Positions 27,447 through 34,987 of a stretch of DNA of 64,000 nucleotides are shown piece by piece. A model generated the notes under the pieces. It searched no databases. It was given only the letters and a program-made list of their open reading frames with translations, and was not told the origin of the DNA. Position 1 is the first letter of the stretch, and the number at the start of each line of letters is the position of its first letter. This DNA is from Rhizobium sp. JAB6 (lineage in GTDB: Bacteria > Pseudomonadota > Alphaproteobacteria > Rhizobiales > Rhizobiaceae). Location: contig NZ_PYJQ01000005.1 of assembly GCF_003024605.1 (NCBI RefSeq), positions 310,001 through 374,000 of the forward strand, given 5' to 3'. Made by a program: the position numbers and the translations under genes.

Positions 27447-28466
27447 ATGAATTTTAAAGTTCCGAGCCGGCTTCGCCGCTTGCTCGTCGATTCCGTCGAG
27501 CTGCCGCAGCTTAAGTTTCCGATGACGCAGCCGCAATCGCAGCCGTCGCGCCGTCGCGTTTCCACGCGTCCGTCGCCCCAGCGGCTGACGGAAGTCCTAT
27601 GGTTCGGCCGCAATCCCGGCAATCTGCGCATGCTGGAATATGTGCCGCCGGGTGTAAAGGGCGCGGTGCCGCTTGTCGTCGTTCTGCACGGCTGTCATCA
27701 GAATGCCGAGGATTTCGATCGTGCGAGCGGCTGGACTGCACTTGCCCGTCAGCATGGATTTGCCGTGCTTTATGCGGAGCAAAAGGTTTCGAACAACCCC
27801 AATCTCTGTTTCAACTGGTTCCGTCCGAGCCTGGTCACACGCGATCGCGGCGAGCTCGGCTCTATCAGAGAAATGATCGATTTCAGCCGCCGGCTGCATG
27901 CGATCGACGATAGCAGGATTTTTGTCATGGGCCTCTCGGCAGGCGGCGCCTTGGCGGCTGCATTGCTGGCGACCTATCCGGAGCTGTTTGCCGCGGGCGC
28001 CATCATTGCCGGTCTGCCTTTTGGTGCTGCCCGCGACGCGATGTCGGCGCTTGATGTCATGAAGCGCGGTTCAAGCCGTCCGGCCGAAAAATGGGGCGAA
28101 CTTGTGCGCGAAGTGTCTCCCGATGCCGTTCGCTATCCTGTCGTTTCCATCTGGCATGGCGATGCCGATGAGGTGGTATCCTTCGCCAACGCGGAAGCCT
28201 CCGCTGCACAATGGCTCGCCGCACGCGAGCGTCCGCGCACCAAGGGTCGGCTGCGTCTCTTCGAGGGCGGCGAACGGCGCGAATGGCGCGACGATTACGG
28301 CCATATGATTCTGGAGCTCGTGAGGCTGACCGATTTTGGGCATGGCCTACCAATAGGCGCAACCGTCGAAGGCTGGGAGCCGGCCAACGACACGGAGCGC
28401 TACATCCTGCCGGCTGCCCTGTCGGCGCCTGACGAGCTCGTCAAAAGCTGGAAGCTTGCATCCTGA
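27447..28466 (+). CDS. PHB depolymerase family esterase (LpqC-like)
   Basis: A 339-residue alpha/beta-hydrolase. The nucleophile elbow is MGLSAGGALAAAL, the oxyanion region VPLVVVLHGCHQNAEDFDRA, and the C-terminal His is probably in DYGHM or DFGHGLP. Members of this esterase family (LpqC/PhaZ-type) cleave polyhydroxyalkanoates, feruloyl esters or other short esters. No secretion signal is visible, so an intracellular role, such as turnover of stored PHB in a rhizobium, is possible but unproven. ATG 27447 is chosen over starts at 27288 and 27432. Confidence 0.88.
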   Translation: MNFKVPSRLRRLLVDSVELPQLKFPMTQPQSQPSRRRVSTRPSPQRLTEVLWFGRNPGNLRMLEYVPPGVKGAVPLVVVLHGCHQNAEDFDRASGWTALARQHGFAVLYAEQKVSNNPNLCFNWFRPSLVTRDRGELGSIREMIDFSRRLHAIDDSRIFVMGLSAGGALAAALLATYPELFAAGAIIAGLPFGAARDAMSALDVMKRGSSRPAEKWGELVREVSPDAVRYPVVSIWHGDADEVVSFANAEASAAQWLAARERPRTKGRLRLFEGGERREWRDDYGHMILELVRLTDFGHGLPIGATVEGWEPANDTERYILPAALSAPDELVKSWKLAS

Positions 28467-28584
28467 GGCAGACCAGCAAAACTATGTAGCGGTTTGCGTC
28501 CGCAATCGAGGACAAGGAGATGGTGCGGTTGGGTGCTTTCGTGAAAAGCTGAACCGCTCTGGAGATCGGGGCTTGCTTCAGCCC

Positions 28585-28875
28585 TCAATCGTCATTGGTG
28601 GCATTCAGGTTTTCCGGCCGAATGCCATCATCGTCGGACCAGTGCTTGAAGCGAATGCCGGGTCCGCCCGTGCCGTCGCTGCCGCCGGCGAGGAAAAGCA
28701 CGCCATGGTTCTCGAGGACGGAACGGACCGCCGCAAGAGCTCTCATGTCCGCCGCGGGGCCCTCTGTTTCCAAGGCTTCGATCGCCGAAACCGGCAGTTT
28801 GCTCTCGCTGGCAAGCGTCTCCACCGTCAATCCGAGCATGGCGCGCGCACCGCGCAATTGTGCTGAAGTAATCAT
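28585..28875 (-). CDS. Small XRE-type helix-turn-helix protein
   Basis: A 96-residue protein with an N-terminal HTH resembling the Cro/C1 fold (QLRGARAMLGLTVETLASES, then KLPVSAIEALE). A short segment follows (VRSVLENHGVLFLAGGSDGT) that is typical of small alphaproteobacterial XRE proteins. The C-terminus is polar. Targets are unknown. It faces the end of the esterase gene and is transcribed in the same direction as the exopolysaccharide genes, but it lies downstream of them. A dispersed-repeat-like palindrome lies just upstream of its start (28890-28912). Confidence 0.75.
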   Translation of the reverse strand: MITSAQLRGARAMLGLTVETLASESKLPVSAIEALETEGPAADMRALAAVRSVLENHGVLFLAGGSDGTGGPGIRFKHWSDDDGIRPENLNATNDD

Positions 28876-28889
28876 AAGTTAAGTCTATC

Positions 28890-28912
28890 GCATCGGCTCG
28901 AAAAGCGGAACC
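28890..28912. repeat. Possible dispersed intergenic palindrome
   Basis: An imperfect palindrome containing CGAAAAGCGGAACCGGTTTC, of a type I recall recurring in Rhizobium intergenic DNA. Only one clear copy is in this window, so the assignment rests on recollection. Confidence 0.3.
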
Positions 28913-28939
28913 GGTTTCGCATGAAAATCCCACGGGAGT

Positions 28940-30175
28940 TTAGAGGGCCGGCGCGCTTTTCTTGCGGTCTTTGATCGCGTCTTCGAATTTCGAATTTGCC
29001 GCCCATTCCAGCGGGGCGGGGAAGGGATGGCCAAGCAGGTCGTAATAGATCTTCTCGGTCGCATGAGCCATGCCCGCAAGCGTATAGTTATTCTTGCGGC
29101 GACGAGCTTCGGCGCTGAAACTTGCAAGCCGTGCCGGGTCAGCAAGCCTCGCCATCGCGGCTGCCAATGCTTCCGGATCATCGCTGTTTGGCACGATGTA
29201 TCCATTCTTGCCGTGTTCCAGCACCGTGCGTGCGCCCCCGACATCGGTGAGCAGCAGCGGCTTGCCTGCGGCCGCCGCTTCCAGCATCACATAGGACATC
29301 GCTTCGTAGCGGCTGGGCATGACGACGACATCGACGGCATCGATGGCAGTCACTCCGGTCACGCTGCTGTCGATGCGGGCACGATCTTCAAGCCCGGCCG
29401 CCCGGATCATCTCTCTGGTGGTATCGGCGAGCTCGCCGATCCCGATCATCAGCAGATGCGCCTGCGGCAGATGGGCCGCTATTATCGCAAAAGCTTCGAC
29501 CAGGCGCTCCGGCGCCTTCTGCCTTGTCATTCGGCCGACGAAGCCGAAGAGCAGGGCGTCCTGCGGGATGCCATAGCGTCTGCGGATGGCCGCACGCTGG
29601 CTGACGGGCGGGGCATTTACGCCGTTGACGACGACGCGCAGGCGTTTTTCCGGGATGCCGAGCGACAGGGCATGATCATATTCGTCCTGCGAAACACAGA
29701 TCAGCCGATCCGTCAGAAAAGCCCCGAGAAGACGCTCTATGCCGCCATAGATCAGGCGGCCTTTCGAACCCAGCGTCGGATCCATAGTGCGAAAGGCATG
29801 CGGCGTGTAAAGAACCGGTACATGCCGTCCCGGCAGCCGCAAGCGCGTGAGAGCGCCGGCCTTTGAGCTATGACCGTGGATCAGATCGAATGGCCCATGA
29901 ATGGCGGCGAGTTTGCGGAGCTGCCACCATGCCGTCAGATCCCAGGGGCCGGGAGCGCGCCGCATGGCAAGCGGAACGACATTGTCCAGGCCCATATTTT
30001 CCAGTTCCGCGACGAAGGCGGGCTCGGCGCGCACGGGGGAATAGATGGCGGTCACGGAATGGCCGCGATGCTGCATGGCTCGGCAAAGATCGAGAAAATG
30101 CCGTCCGGAGCCGCCGCCGCTCGGTTCGAGAACCTGCAGCAACGACAGGCGTTTGACGCTCGTGCGAATATTCAC
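28940..30175 (-). CDS. Glycosyltransferase family 4 (exopolysaccharide locus, distal)
   Basis: A 411-residue GT-B retaining glycosyltransferase. The N-terminal acceptor domain has EPSGGGSGRHFLDLCRAM; the C-terminal donor domain has GRMTRQKAPERLVEAF and the EX7E region MPSRYEAMSYVMLEAAAAG. It probably adds a sugar to the lipid-linked repeat unit at the cytoplasmic face. The start is GTG 30175, overlapping the stop of the polymerase gene (GTGA), so translation is coupled. It is the last gene of the five-gene minus-strand run. The sugar is not predictable. Confidence 0.9.
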   Translation of the reverse strand: MNIRTSVKRLSLLQVLEPSGGGSGRHFLDLCRAMQHRGHSVTAIYSPVRAEPAFVAELENMGLDNVVPLAMRRAPGPWDLTAWWQLRKLAAIHGPFDLIHGHSSKAGALTRLRLPGRHVPVLYTPHAFRTMDPTLGSKGRLIYGGIERLLGAFLTDRLICVSQDEYDHALSLGIPEKRLRVVVNGVNAPPVSQRAAIRRRYGIPQDALLFGFVGRMTRQKAPERLVEAFAIIAAHLPQAHLLMIGIGELADTTREMIRAAGLEDRARIDSSVTGVTAIDAVDVVVMPSRYEAMSYVMLEAAAAGKPLLLTDVGGARTVLEHGKNGYIVPNSDDPEALAAAMARLADPARLASFSAEARRRKNNYTLAGMAHATEKIYYDLLGHPFPAPLEWAANSKFEDAIKDRKKSAPAL

Positions 30176-31434
30176 CGCGCGGCCTCCCTTCCGTTGAGGT
30201 CACGCTGATATTTTTGCTCCAGGGCGCCGCAGCCCCAGACGATGCCGATCAGCATGTAAAGATGGCGCCAATGGTCGGTGTCGATGACATTGCCGATGCC
30301 GACATGGCCGAGGATGACGATCCAGGCAATCATCAGGAAAGGCTGCCACGGCCGCTCCCTCAGCAGGTTGCGGAAGCCGATATAGACGGTCCAGCAGATC
30401 ATGCTGATCCAGGTCGCGAAGCCGATCCAGCCATAGGTCGTCAGCGTTTTCAGCCAGGTATTGTGCTCGTCTTCGCGAAAGATCTGACCGAAGACCAATG
30501 GGCCGATGCCGAGCGGCCGTTCCATGGACATCTGGAAGCCGATGCTGTGGCGTTCGAAGCGGCCGAGATGGCCGCCATCATAGCTCTGCACCAGTTGCAG
30601 GCGCGTCGAAAACAGATCGCTGACCTGCGGAAACTGAAGCGCGACCATCAATAGCACGACCATCAGGATGATCGCCGTCAGCGACATCACCAGGATGCGC
30701 AGCCGGAACCTATTGCTTCGATGCTTCAGGAGCATGCAGAAGATCAGCATCGCCGAGGCGAAGGCGAAGAGGGCCCAGGCCGCGCGGGAAAAGGACAGGA
30801 AGATGCCGAAGGCGAGAACGAACAGGCAAATTCCCTTGATCGGCGCCTTCTTCAGATCGCCGATCAGCAGGCCGTGCATGAGATAGAGGCTTGGCGCCAC
30901 CAGATACGGGCCGAAGACGTTCGGGTCCTGGAAGGCGCCCATGGCGCGGTCGTAGCGGGTGAAGATGTCGAAGCCCGGGACGGCGTGGAAATAGCCGAGG
31001 ATGCCGAGGCTCGCAGTGATGAGCGCCGCCGCCACCCATGTATTGAAGATGAGCTTCAGCCGCTTTTCGTTGTCCTCGGTTATGGCAGCATAGAAGACCG
31101 CGCTCAGCGCCAGAAAGGTGGAGACGGCGATATAGATCGGACCATCGAGATGATTGCCGGCCGCAAGATCATGCATCTGCGTAATCGAGAGCATCCCGCC
31201 GACATTGAATGTCAGAAACAGCGCCAGCAGCGGCGCGACGCTGCGCGATATCCTGAGCCCGAGGATGAACCATGTGCCGATCAGGAAGGCGAGCCACAGC
31301 TCATAAGGTGCAGGCTCCGCGATGACGAAGCCCGACAGGAATACGCCCATGGCAACGCTTGCCGTGCCCATTAGCCGCAATGCGGCGAGCTGCGGCTGCA
31401 AGACGCGCAGTGGTGGCAGGTCGATCGCGCTCAA
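30172..31434 (-). CDS. O-antigen ligase/polymerase (Wzy-like) membrane protein
   Basis: A roughly 420-residue polytopic membrane protein with 10-12 hydrophobic helices and the Wzy_C/O-antigen-ligase region (large periplasmic loop around LVQSYDGGHLGRFERHSIGF, then QMSMERPLGIGP). It probably polymerises repeat units exported by a flippase. No Wzx flippase gene is visible in the locus. The start is uncertain: TTG 31434 overlaps the upstream stop as TTGA, and ATG 31371 is an alternative. A frame opening at 31506 inside the upstream gene was rejected. Its end overlaps the next glycosyltransferase by 4 bp. Confidence 0.82.
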   Translation of the reverse strand: MSAIDLPPLRVLQPQLAALRLMGTASVAMGVFLSGFVIAEPAPYELWLAFLIGTWFILGLRISRSVAPLLALFLTFNVGGMLSITQMHDLAAGNHLDGPIYIAVSTFLALSAVFYAAITEDNEKRLKLIFNTWVAAALITASLGILGYFHAVPGFDIFTRYDRAMGAFQDPNVFGPYLVAPSLYLMHGLLIGDLKKAPIKGICLFVLAFGIFLSFSRAAWALFAFASAMLIFCMLLKHRSNRFRLRILVMSLTAIILMVVLLMVALQFPQVSDLFSTRLQLVQSYDGGHLGRFERHSIGFQMSMERPLGIGPLVFGQIFREDEHNTWLKTLTTYGWIGFATWISMICWTVYIGFRNLLRERPWQPFLMIAWIVILGHVGIGNVIDTDHWRHLYMLIGIVWGCGALEQKYQRDLNGREAAR

Positions 31435-32987
31435 TAGGCATTTTCCGTATTGAGCAGACGGAACGGCGTCAGGAACAGGATTTTCAGATCGAACAGCAGC
31501 GACCAATTCTCGATGTAATAGAGATCGTAGGCCGTGCGGAACTTGATCTTGTCGTCGCTGTCGATCTCGCCGCGCCAGCCGTTGATTTGCGCCCAGCCGG
31601 TCACGCCGGGCTTGACGCGGTGGCGCGCGAAATAACCTTCGACCACGTCGGCGTAGGTGCGGTTATGGCTGGCGGCAAGCACGGCATGCGGCCGCGGGCC
31701 GACGAGCGACAGGCTGCCGAGCAGCACATTGAAAAGCTGCGGCAGCTCGTCGATCGACGTCTTGCGGATGAAACGGCCGACAGGGGTCACGCGCGGGTCG
31801 TTCTTCGTCACGGCATTGCGGGCCGTCGGATCGTTCATATGCGTGTACATCGAGCGGAATTTGAACACGTTGATGATCTCGTTGTTGAAGCCATGGCGCT
31901 TCTGCATGAAGAAGACCGGACCCTTCGAGGTTGCCTTCACGGCAATCGCAGCCCCCAGCATGATCGGCCAGACAAGGGCGAGCGCGACCAGGCTGAAGAA
32001 GATGTCGAAGATGCGCTTTGCAACGCCATCCCAGTCCCGGATCGGCTTGTTGAAGATGTCGAGCATCGGCACGGCGCCGACATGCGAATAGGCGCGAGGA
32101 CGGAAGCGCAGCTTGTTGGCATGCGCCGCCAGTCGGATGTCGACGGGCAGCACCCAGAGCATTTTCAGCAACTGCAGAATACGATCTTCGGCGCTGATTG
32201 GCAGTGCGATGATCAGCATGTCGATGCGCACGAGCCGCGCGAACTCGACCAATTCCGCCACCGTGCCGAGTTTCGGATAGCCGGCCACCATGATGGGAGA
32301 CCGCTTTTCGCCGCGATCGTCGAAGATGCCGCAGATACGGATATCATTGTCGGGGTGATGTTCGAGGGCTCGAATGAGCTCTTTGGCCGGTTCGCCGCCG
32401 CCGACAATGACGGCGCGCCGTTCCATGACGCCGTTTCGGGCCCAGTTGCGGATGCCATAAGCAAAAAGCAGCCGGGCCACGAGAAGGAAGCCCGCGCCGG
32501 CCGCGAGCCAGAGGCCGAGAAGGGGGAGGGAATAGATATTGCTGATGTCGAACGGGACGAGGGCGGTGACCATGACCGCGAAGGCCGCAGCCCAGGCTCC
32601 GAGAATCCGGTGCAGGAAATGGTGAGGCGAGCGCAGGACGGGGATCTGATAGGCATCCGCGATCTGCAGGAAGACGATGGCAAGGCCGCAAAGGGCGGCC
32701 GTCACCACGGCCTTCGACAGGAAAGGATGACTATCCGGCGTGCCGAAAAAGAGGATCGCAAGCCCGAATGTGAGCAGCGACAGAAATTCAAACAACCGGT
32801 ATTGTCCGAGGATGATGGACGGAGACTGGTTGGTTTCGCGAAACTGCTCGGCGATTTGCCGCGCATAGGCGTTCATGCCGCCGGGGTGGTGGTCGGACGT
32901 CTCGCCGACGCCGCGCGTGCGGATTTCCGAAACCTGCTTGCGAAGATTGTCCAAGTTGAACTGCTCGGACTTTTCGGTAGTGTTCAT
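31431..32987 (-). CDS. Undecaprenyl-phosphate glucose-1-phosphate transferase
   Basis: Starts repeat-unit assembly by transferring a hexose-1-phosphate (usually glucose) to undecaprenyl phosphate. The 518-residue protein has the WcaJ/PssZ layout: four or five N-terminal helices (about 50-190), a Rossmann-like CoA-binding domain (AVIVGGGEPAKELIRALE), a further helix and the sugar-transferase domain. The last shows KGPVFFMQKRHGFNNEIINV and the catalytic RKTSIDELPQLFNVLLGSLS, LVGPRPHAV. It resembles the initiating enzyme of Agrobacterium unipolar polysaccharide and rhizobial glucomannan loci. Located 76 bp downstream of the GT4 gene. Confidence 0.93.
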   Translation of the reverse strand: MNTTEKSEQFNLDNLRKQVSEIRTRGVGETSDHHPGGMNAYARQIAEQFRETNQSPSIILGQYRLFEFLSLLTFGLAILFFGTPDSHPFLSKAVVTAALCGLAIVFLQIADAYQIPVLRSPHHFLHRILGAWAAAFAVMVTALVPFDISNIYSLPLLGLWLAAGAGFLLVARLLFAYGIRNWARNGVMERRAVIVGGGEPAKELIRALEHHPDNDIRICGIFDDRGEKRSPIMVAGYPKLGTVAELVEFARLVRIDMLIIALPISAEDRILQLLKMLWVLPVDIRLAAHANKLRFRPRAYSHVGAVPMLDIFNKPIRDWDGVAKRIFDIFFSLVALALVWPIMLGAAIAVKATSKGPVFFMQKRHGFNNEIINVFKFRSMYTHMNDPTARNAVTKNDPRVTPVGRFIRKTSIDELPQLFNVLLGSLSLVGPRPHAVLAASHNRTYADVVEGYFARHRVKPGVTGWAQINGWRGEIDSDDKIKFRTAYDLYYIENWSLLFDLKILFLTPFRLLNTENAY

Positions 32988-33063
32988 GACAGCTTATCCG
33001 GTCGTTACCGGAGAAGGGCTACCAGATATCAGCTAAGAAACACTTACAACATTCGCTTGTATT

Positions 33064-34209
33064 CTAATCGTCATTGGTCAGACCAAGTATATTTTGATAC
33101 AGCCGCAAAGTATCCCGCGCCATGGCGGAGGCGGAAAAATTCGACTGGATTGTCCCGATATCGGGCATGTTGCTGGCGCCCCATTGCGGCTCCATGACCG
33201 CTTGCGCCATGATGCGGGAGAGGTCGTCGGCATCTTCCGGCTTGGCAAGTGCCGCACTGTTTTCGCCGAGCGCTTCCGGGATGCCGCCGACACTCGAGGC
33301 GATGACCGTCTTTCCGGCCGCGAGCGCCTCCAGAACGATATAAGGCATGGCTTCTGCGCGCGAGGGAACCACTACATTCTCGGACACTGCAAAGGCTTCC
33401 TGCACGCGCATGGCCGGCAGCATTCCAATGCGGTGACCCAGGCCCCGTTCGACCATCATCCGGTGATATTTGTCTCTGTCCGGTCCGTCGCCGATCATCA
33501 GCGCCGAAAGCGGCCTGCCGATCCGCCGCTCCGTTTTCGCAAAAGCGTCCACAAACAGATCGGGCCCTTTGAGGTCCCGCAGCATGCCGATATAGACGAA
33601 GTGCACCGAGTCCGATCGTGTCGGTATGATCCGAAAATCTCTTTCGGTGATGCCGTTATAGATCATAACCGAACGGGTGCGCGGTTTGCCGATCTTTGTT
33701 TCATAGGTGCGGCGTTCGAAATCGCAGATAAAGATCAGCCCGTCGGTCAGAAATTCCAGCATCCGCTCCAGGCTATGCACCAGCATGCCCTGGAACGAGC
33801 GGCGGGGAAAATGCAGGCTTCCGCCATGCGCTGTGTAAAGGCGGGCTACGCGATACTTGTTGACCCGCAGGATCGAGCCGAGAACGCGCGCAAGCAGGCC
33901 GCCCTTGGCGCCGTGCCCGTGCAGCACATCCGGCCGCAAACTCTTGATTTCCTTGTAGCTGCTCCAAAGAGTGCTCGCATCCGACAGCGCAATCTGCCGC
34001 CGGATCGGCAGGCGGATGATGCCGAGAGCGAGGAAGGGCGCGATGTCGTCGAAGAGACGATCCTCGTGCTCGCCGCCCGTCAGGCTGTCGCAAAGTATAC
34101 CGATTTCATGGCCCGCTTTGCTCTGTTCCTCCGCCAAATCCCGGACATGGCGGAAGACCCCGCCGACCGGCGATCTGAAGCAATGAAGGATTCGAAGGGG
34201 TCTGGTCAT
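33064..34209 (-). CDS. Glycosyltransferase family 4 (exopolysaccharide locus, proximal)
   Basis: A 381-residue GT-B enzyme: N-terminal FRSPVGGVFRHVRDLAEEQ and HGHGAKGGLLARVLG, C-terminal donor site with VVPSRAEAMPYIVLEALAAG (EX7E pair). It begins 12 bp after the export lipoprotein gene stop, so the two share a transcript. It and the distal GT4 at 28940 are different proteins of the same family and probably act on successive sugars. Sugar specificity is unknown. Confidence 0.9.
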   Translation of the reverse strand: MTRPLRILHCFRSPVGGVFRHVRDLAEEQSKAGHEIGILCDSLTGGEHEDRLFDDIAPFLALGIIRLPIRRQIALSDASTLWSSYKEIKSLRPDVLHGHGAKGGLLARVLGSILRVNKYRVARLYTAHGGSLHFPRRSFQGMLVHSLERMLEFLTDGLIFICDFERRTYETKIGKPRTRSVMIYNGITERDFRIIPTRSDSVHFVYIGMLRDLKGPDLFVDAFAKTERRIGRPLSALMIGDGPDRDKYHRMMVERGLGHRIGMLPAMRVQEAFAVSENVVVPSRAEAMPYIVLEALAAGKTVIASSVGGIPEALGENSAALAKPEDADDLSRIMAQAVMEPQWGASNMPDIGTIQSNFSASAMARDTLRLYQNILGLTNDD

Positions 34210-34221
34210 GAGCGGTCGCGG

Positions 34222-34797
34222 TTAGAACAACCGCTCTCTGACATAGATGGTGTCACCCGCCAGTACCGGATCGGAAATGCCGACCCGCCCGGTCATGACA
34301 TGACCGTTGATCTTGCGGGTAACATCCGCGTTGGATTGGTTCGCGCGGCTGGTGAAACCGCCCGCAACCGCAATGGCATTCTGGATAGTCATGCCAGGAA
34401 CGTAGGAATATTGGCCCGGCTGACCGACTTCGCCCATGATATAGACGGAGCGATAGCGGTCGATGTCGATGGTGACGTCGGGATCGCGAATATACCCCTG
34501 GCGGAGCTTCTGCGCGATCTGGCCGGAGAGCTGCTGCAGCGTCCGCCCGCGCGCGGGAACCTGGCCGATCAGCGGGAAGGCAATATAGCCGGCTTGATCG
34601 ACCGTGTAGGTGTTGGTCAGGCCGGCTTGATCGAACACTGTGACGCGCAACCGGTCGCCGCTATCCAGTGTATAGGGCTGGATCGTAGCCTCATTGAAGG
34701 CCTTGGGCGCCGGTTGATAGGTGTTGCAGCCGGTGAGCGCGGCGCTCGCGGCGGCCATGCCGAGTGCAAGGACAATCTTTGACTTTGCGAAGGGCAT
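34222..34797 (-). CDS. Polysaccharide export lipoprotein (Wza/GumB-like)
   Basis: A 191-residue outer-membrane polysaccharide export protein. The lipoprotein signal ends in SAALTGC; a Poly_export domain (PYTLDSGDRLRVTVFDQAG) and SLBB-like segment follow (YIMGEVGQPGQYSYVPGMTI). It is shorter than E. coli Wza and matches the rhizobial/GumB size class, which lacks the C-terminal transmembrane ring helix. It is the first gene of the minus-strand run and is divergent from the Wzc-like gene across 190 bp containing a CCGTTA/TAACGG inverted repeat. Confidence 0.92.
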   Translation of the reverse strand: MPFAKSKIVLALGMAAASAALTGCNTYQPAPKAFNEATIQPYTLDSGDRLRVTVFDQAGLTNTYTVDQAGYIAFPLIGQVPARGRTLQQLSGQIAQKLRQGYIRDPDVTIDIDRYRSVYIMGEVGQPGQYSYVPGMTIQNAIAVAGGFTSRANQSNADVTRKINGHVMTGRVGISDPVLAGDTIYVRERLF

Positions 34798-34841
34798 TTC
34801 GTGCTCATTGGAAAGGGGAAAACATTGCCGTCGTTATCGAT

Positions 34842-34857
34842 CCGTTAGGGTTAACGG
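34842..34857. promoter_or_regulatory. Inverted repeat in the divergent export/chain-length promoter region
   Basis: CCGTTA and TAACGG flank GGGT in the 190-bp region between the Wza-like and Wzc-like genes. It could be an operator controlling both polysaccharide transcripts. The regulator is unknown. Confidence 0.4.
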
Positions 34858-34987
34858 CCGGTAAAGAGCAACGAAAATTCGGAAAAAATCAGCGGGATCA
34901 AAAACAATGCCGACGAAATACTATTAACGCTTGGGTTACTATAGTCGTTTACGATTAACTCCGGCTTTCTATTACGGAGTTTTGTAT

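Noticed and set aside
31359..33197. 612-codon plus-strand frame opposite the sugar transferase gene
   Set aside because: The minus strand encodes a textbook undecaprenyl-phosphate sugar transferase; the plus frame shows no domain.
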